Part shown: piece by piece, positions 7,284 to 7,868 of the stretch
Numbering within the stretch: the stretch's first letter is position 1
Layout: the number at the start of each line of letters is the position of its first letter
Assembly: GCA_021845835.1 (NCBI GenBank)
Contig: JAJZVE010000196.1
Span: 1 to 7,868, forward strand
Origin: Pseudomonadota bacterium
Lineage (GTDB): Bacteria > Pseudomonadota > Alphaproteobacteria > Acetobacterales > Acetobacteraceae
DNA: 7,868 nucleotides
Direction: 5' to 3'
Program-made: the position numbers and the translations under genes
Notes under the pieces: generated by a model
The model's database searches: none
What the model saw: only the letters and a program-made list of their open reading frames with translations
Told to the model about the DNA's origin: nothing

Positions 7284-7353
7284 CGCAGATGACGCAGATG
7301 GCGCAGATAAGGGCGAGAATTTGATCCACAGATTTCACAGATGACACAGATGA
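7284..7353 (+). repeat. Two clusters of three tandem 9-bp units (CGCAGATGA / CACAGATGA type)
   Basis: The first cluster has CGCAGATGA, CGCAGATGG and CGCAGATAA in tandem at 7284-7310. The second has CACAGATTT, CACAGATGA and CACAGATGA at 7327-7353. Each is preceded by ATC, and a 16-base spacer separates them, so the whole is also a degenerate direct repeat with a 43-base period. Runs of the form ATCCACAGATT-CACAGAT are familiar to me from intergenic regions of various proteobacteria, but their role is not known to me. They lie upstream of the start of the leftward hypothetical gene. Confidence 0.8.
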
Positions 7354-7419
7354 TTCGGCGCGGAACCGATCCGTCCGGCGGAGATCAGCGTCCGCAGGGC
7401 GCATCTGCCCGCGTAGGCT

Positions 7420-7582
7420 AAGGCGCTTAAGCGAAGCGCCATGCGCCAACGCAGGCTGCCGCGCACACGAACGGATCGTCAGCGTGAATCCGGCAACTGA
7501 GCAGTTTGTTTTATCGCGAACGCCACCGGACCCAGGGACGCTTCAGCGTGCGTCGGCGCATGGCGCTGCGCTTATGCGCCCT
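7420..7582. repeat. Small non-coding element bounded by 39-bp imperfect inverted repeats (MITE-like)
   Basis: The left arm is 7420-7458 and the right arm is the reverse complement of 7544-7582. Aligned by hand without gaps they match at 34 of 39 positions, sharing the core AGCGCCATGCGCC. Each arm also folds on itself. The left has GGCGCTT (7422-7428) paired with AAGCGCC (7434-7440). The right has GGCGCAT (7555-7561) paired with ATGCGCC (7574-7580). The 85-base interior has no coding potential. GTAG occurs just outside both ends (7413-7416 and 7584-7587), a possible but weak target-site duplication. The arms resemble the widespread GCGCATTA...AAGCG...AATGCGCC intergenic palindromes of proteobacteria. 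The element may therefore be two copies of such a repeat in opposite orientation rather than a transposable unit. Confidence 0.7.
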
Positions 7583-7627
7583 TGTAGTAGCCGCCTGAGC
7601 TAAATTCCCCTCGTTCCGAAAGGAGCA

Positions 7628-7657
7628 CCTGGCCCTGGGTGGCCACCCAGGGCCAGG
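7628..7657. repeat. Perfect 30-bp palindrome
   Basis: The arm CCTGGCCCTGGGTGG (7628-7642) is followed directly by its exact reverse complement (7643-7657), with no unpaired centre. Symmetry breaks at the next base on each side. In RNA or as a cruciform it would give a very stable GC-rich stem. No T-run follows on either strand, so it is not an ordinary intrinsic terminator. GAAAGGAG precedes it at 7618-7625, but no sensible reading frame follows. Confidence 0.85.
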
Positions 7658-7796
7658 CGGCTGGCGTCGGATCGGTGCGCCCTGAGCCGTTGCGGGCTCT
7701 TCCGTAGCTGGATCGCGCCAGCCCTTCCGCTGCGCATCTACGAGATCGTCAACGACGTGCCGCTGTTTCCGGACCTGTAAGGCGCCGGCCCCCGAT

Positions 7797-7817
7797 CTGC
7801 CTGCGATGCCGGCAGGC
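7797..7817 (-). terminator. Hairpin just past a possible leftward gene end
   Basis: GCCTGC (7799-7804) can pair with GCAGGC (7812-7817); a shifted alternative pairs CTGCC (7797-7801) with GGCAG (7811-7815). It lies 9 bases beyond the possible stop at 7826-7828 for minus-strand transcription. There is no T-run, and the stem lies between two direct copies of AGGCGCCGGCC (7780-7790 and 7814-7824), so the terminator role is tentative. Confidence 0.25.
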
Positions 7818-7825
7818 GCCGGCCA

Positions 7826-7868
7826 TCACCCCACCACGCGCAGCCGCGGCCGGCCGACCGTCTGCGCC
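7826..7868 (-). CDS. Possible C-terminal end of a leftward gene (partial)
   Basis: On the minus strand the frame enters at the right edge and ends at a TGA (7828-7826), reading AQTVGRPRLRVVG. A short basic tail with this composition is a plausible protein C-terminus, and a hairpin lies just downstream. Only 13 residues are visible, too few to assign a family or to exclude chance. Confidence 0.3.
   Translation of the reverse strand, partial: AQTVGRPRLRVVG

Larger units (their letters stand above)
7216..7825. other. Gene-poor, repeat-rich region
   Basis: About 610 bases hold no gene I can support. The contents in order are: two clusters of a 9-bp repeat (7284-7353), a GC-rich spacer, a 163-bp structure with inverted ends (7420-7582), a perfect 30-bp palindrome (7628-7657), and a hairpin (7797-7817). 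A frame on the plus strand is open from 7604 to the TAA at 7778-7780 and ends LRIYEIVNDVPLFPDL. It has no ATG and no family I recognise, so it may be chance or the tail of a decayed gene. No tRNA or recognisable structured RNA was seen. Confidence 0.5.

Noticed and set aside
7231..7344. A 37-residue plus-strand frame preceded by AGAGGAAC
   Set aside because: The purine-rich stretch is only 3 bases from the ATG, and much of the peptide is translated from the 9-bp repeat tract. No recognisable protein.
7284..7353. The spaced repeats considered as a CRISPR array
   Set aside because: Units are 9 bp and directly tandem, without unique spacers of 30-40 bases, and no cas gene is present.
7365..7676. 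ACCGATCCG (7365-7373) and its reverse complement CGGATCGGT (7668-7676) flanking the repeat region
   Set aside because: The match is only 9 bp, fails to extend on either side and is about 300 bases apart, so chance is likely in GC-rich sequence.

Overview
The window is very GC-rich and its genes use mostly G- or C-ending codons. The gene content points to an alphaproteobacterium, most likely of the Rhodospirillales/Acetobacteraceae type. Reasons: the proton-translocating transhydrogenase is split into three genes (pntAA, pntAB, pntB) as in Rhodospirillum rubrum, SecD and SecF are separate proteins, and the small arginine/proline-rich hypothetical gene resembles, from memory, proteins annotated in Acetobacteraceae. 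This is an inference; there is no rRNA or other phylogenetic marker here.

Layout, left to right. (1) 1-774, minus strand: a Gfo/Idh/MocA-family oxidoreductase, cut by the left edge, resembling the GnnA-like group linked to lipid A sugar biosynthesis. (2) 775-905: a short divergent intergenic region. (3) 906-3448, plus strand: secD and secF, 11 bases apart, forming the SecDF accessory complex of the Sec translocon. (4) 3577-6539, plus strand: pntAA-pntAB-pntB, a complete operon with 16- and 10-base gaps, encoding the membrane transhydrogenase that uses the proton gradient to reduce NADP+ with NADH. (5) 6540-6621: a convergent junction holding a perfect 6-bp-arm inverted repeat. (6) 6622-7215, minus strand: an uncharacterised 197-residue Pro/Arg-rich protein. 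(7) 7216-7825: about 600 bases with no convincing gene but densely packed with repeats. These are two clusters of three 9-bp units, a 163-bp structure bounded by 39-bp imperfect inverted repeats (34/39 identical), and a perfect 30-bp palindrome. (8) 7826-7868, minus strand: a possible gene 3' end cut by the right edge, with a small hairpin just past its stop.

The protein-coding part is conserved housekeeping machinery of the inner membrane and envelope: protein export, NADPH supply, and probably sugar-nucleotide oxidation. No defence, mobile or secondary-metabolite system is visible. The most unusual material is the repeat-rich non-coding stretch at the right end and the lineage-type hypothetical gene next to it.
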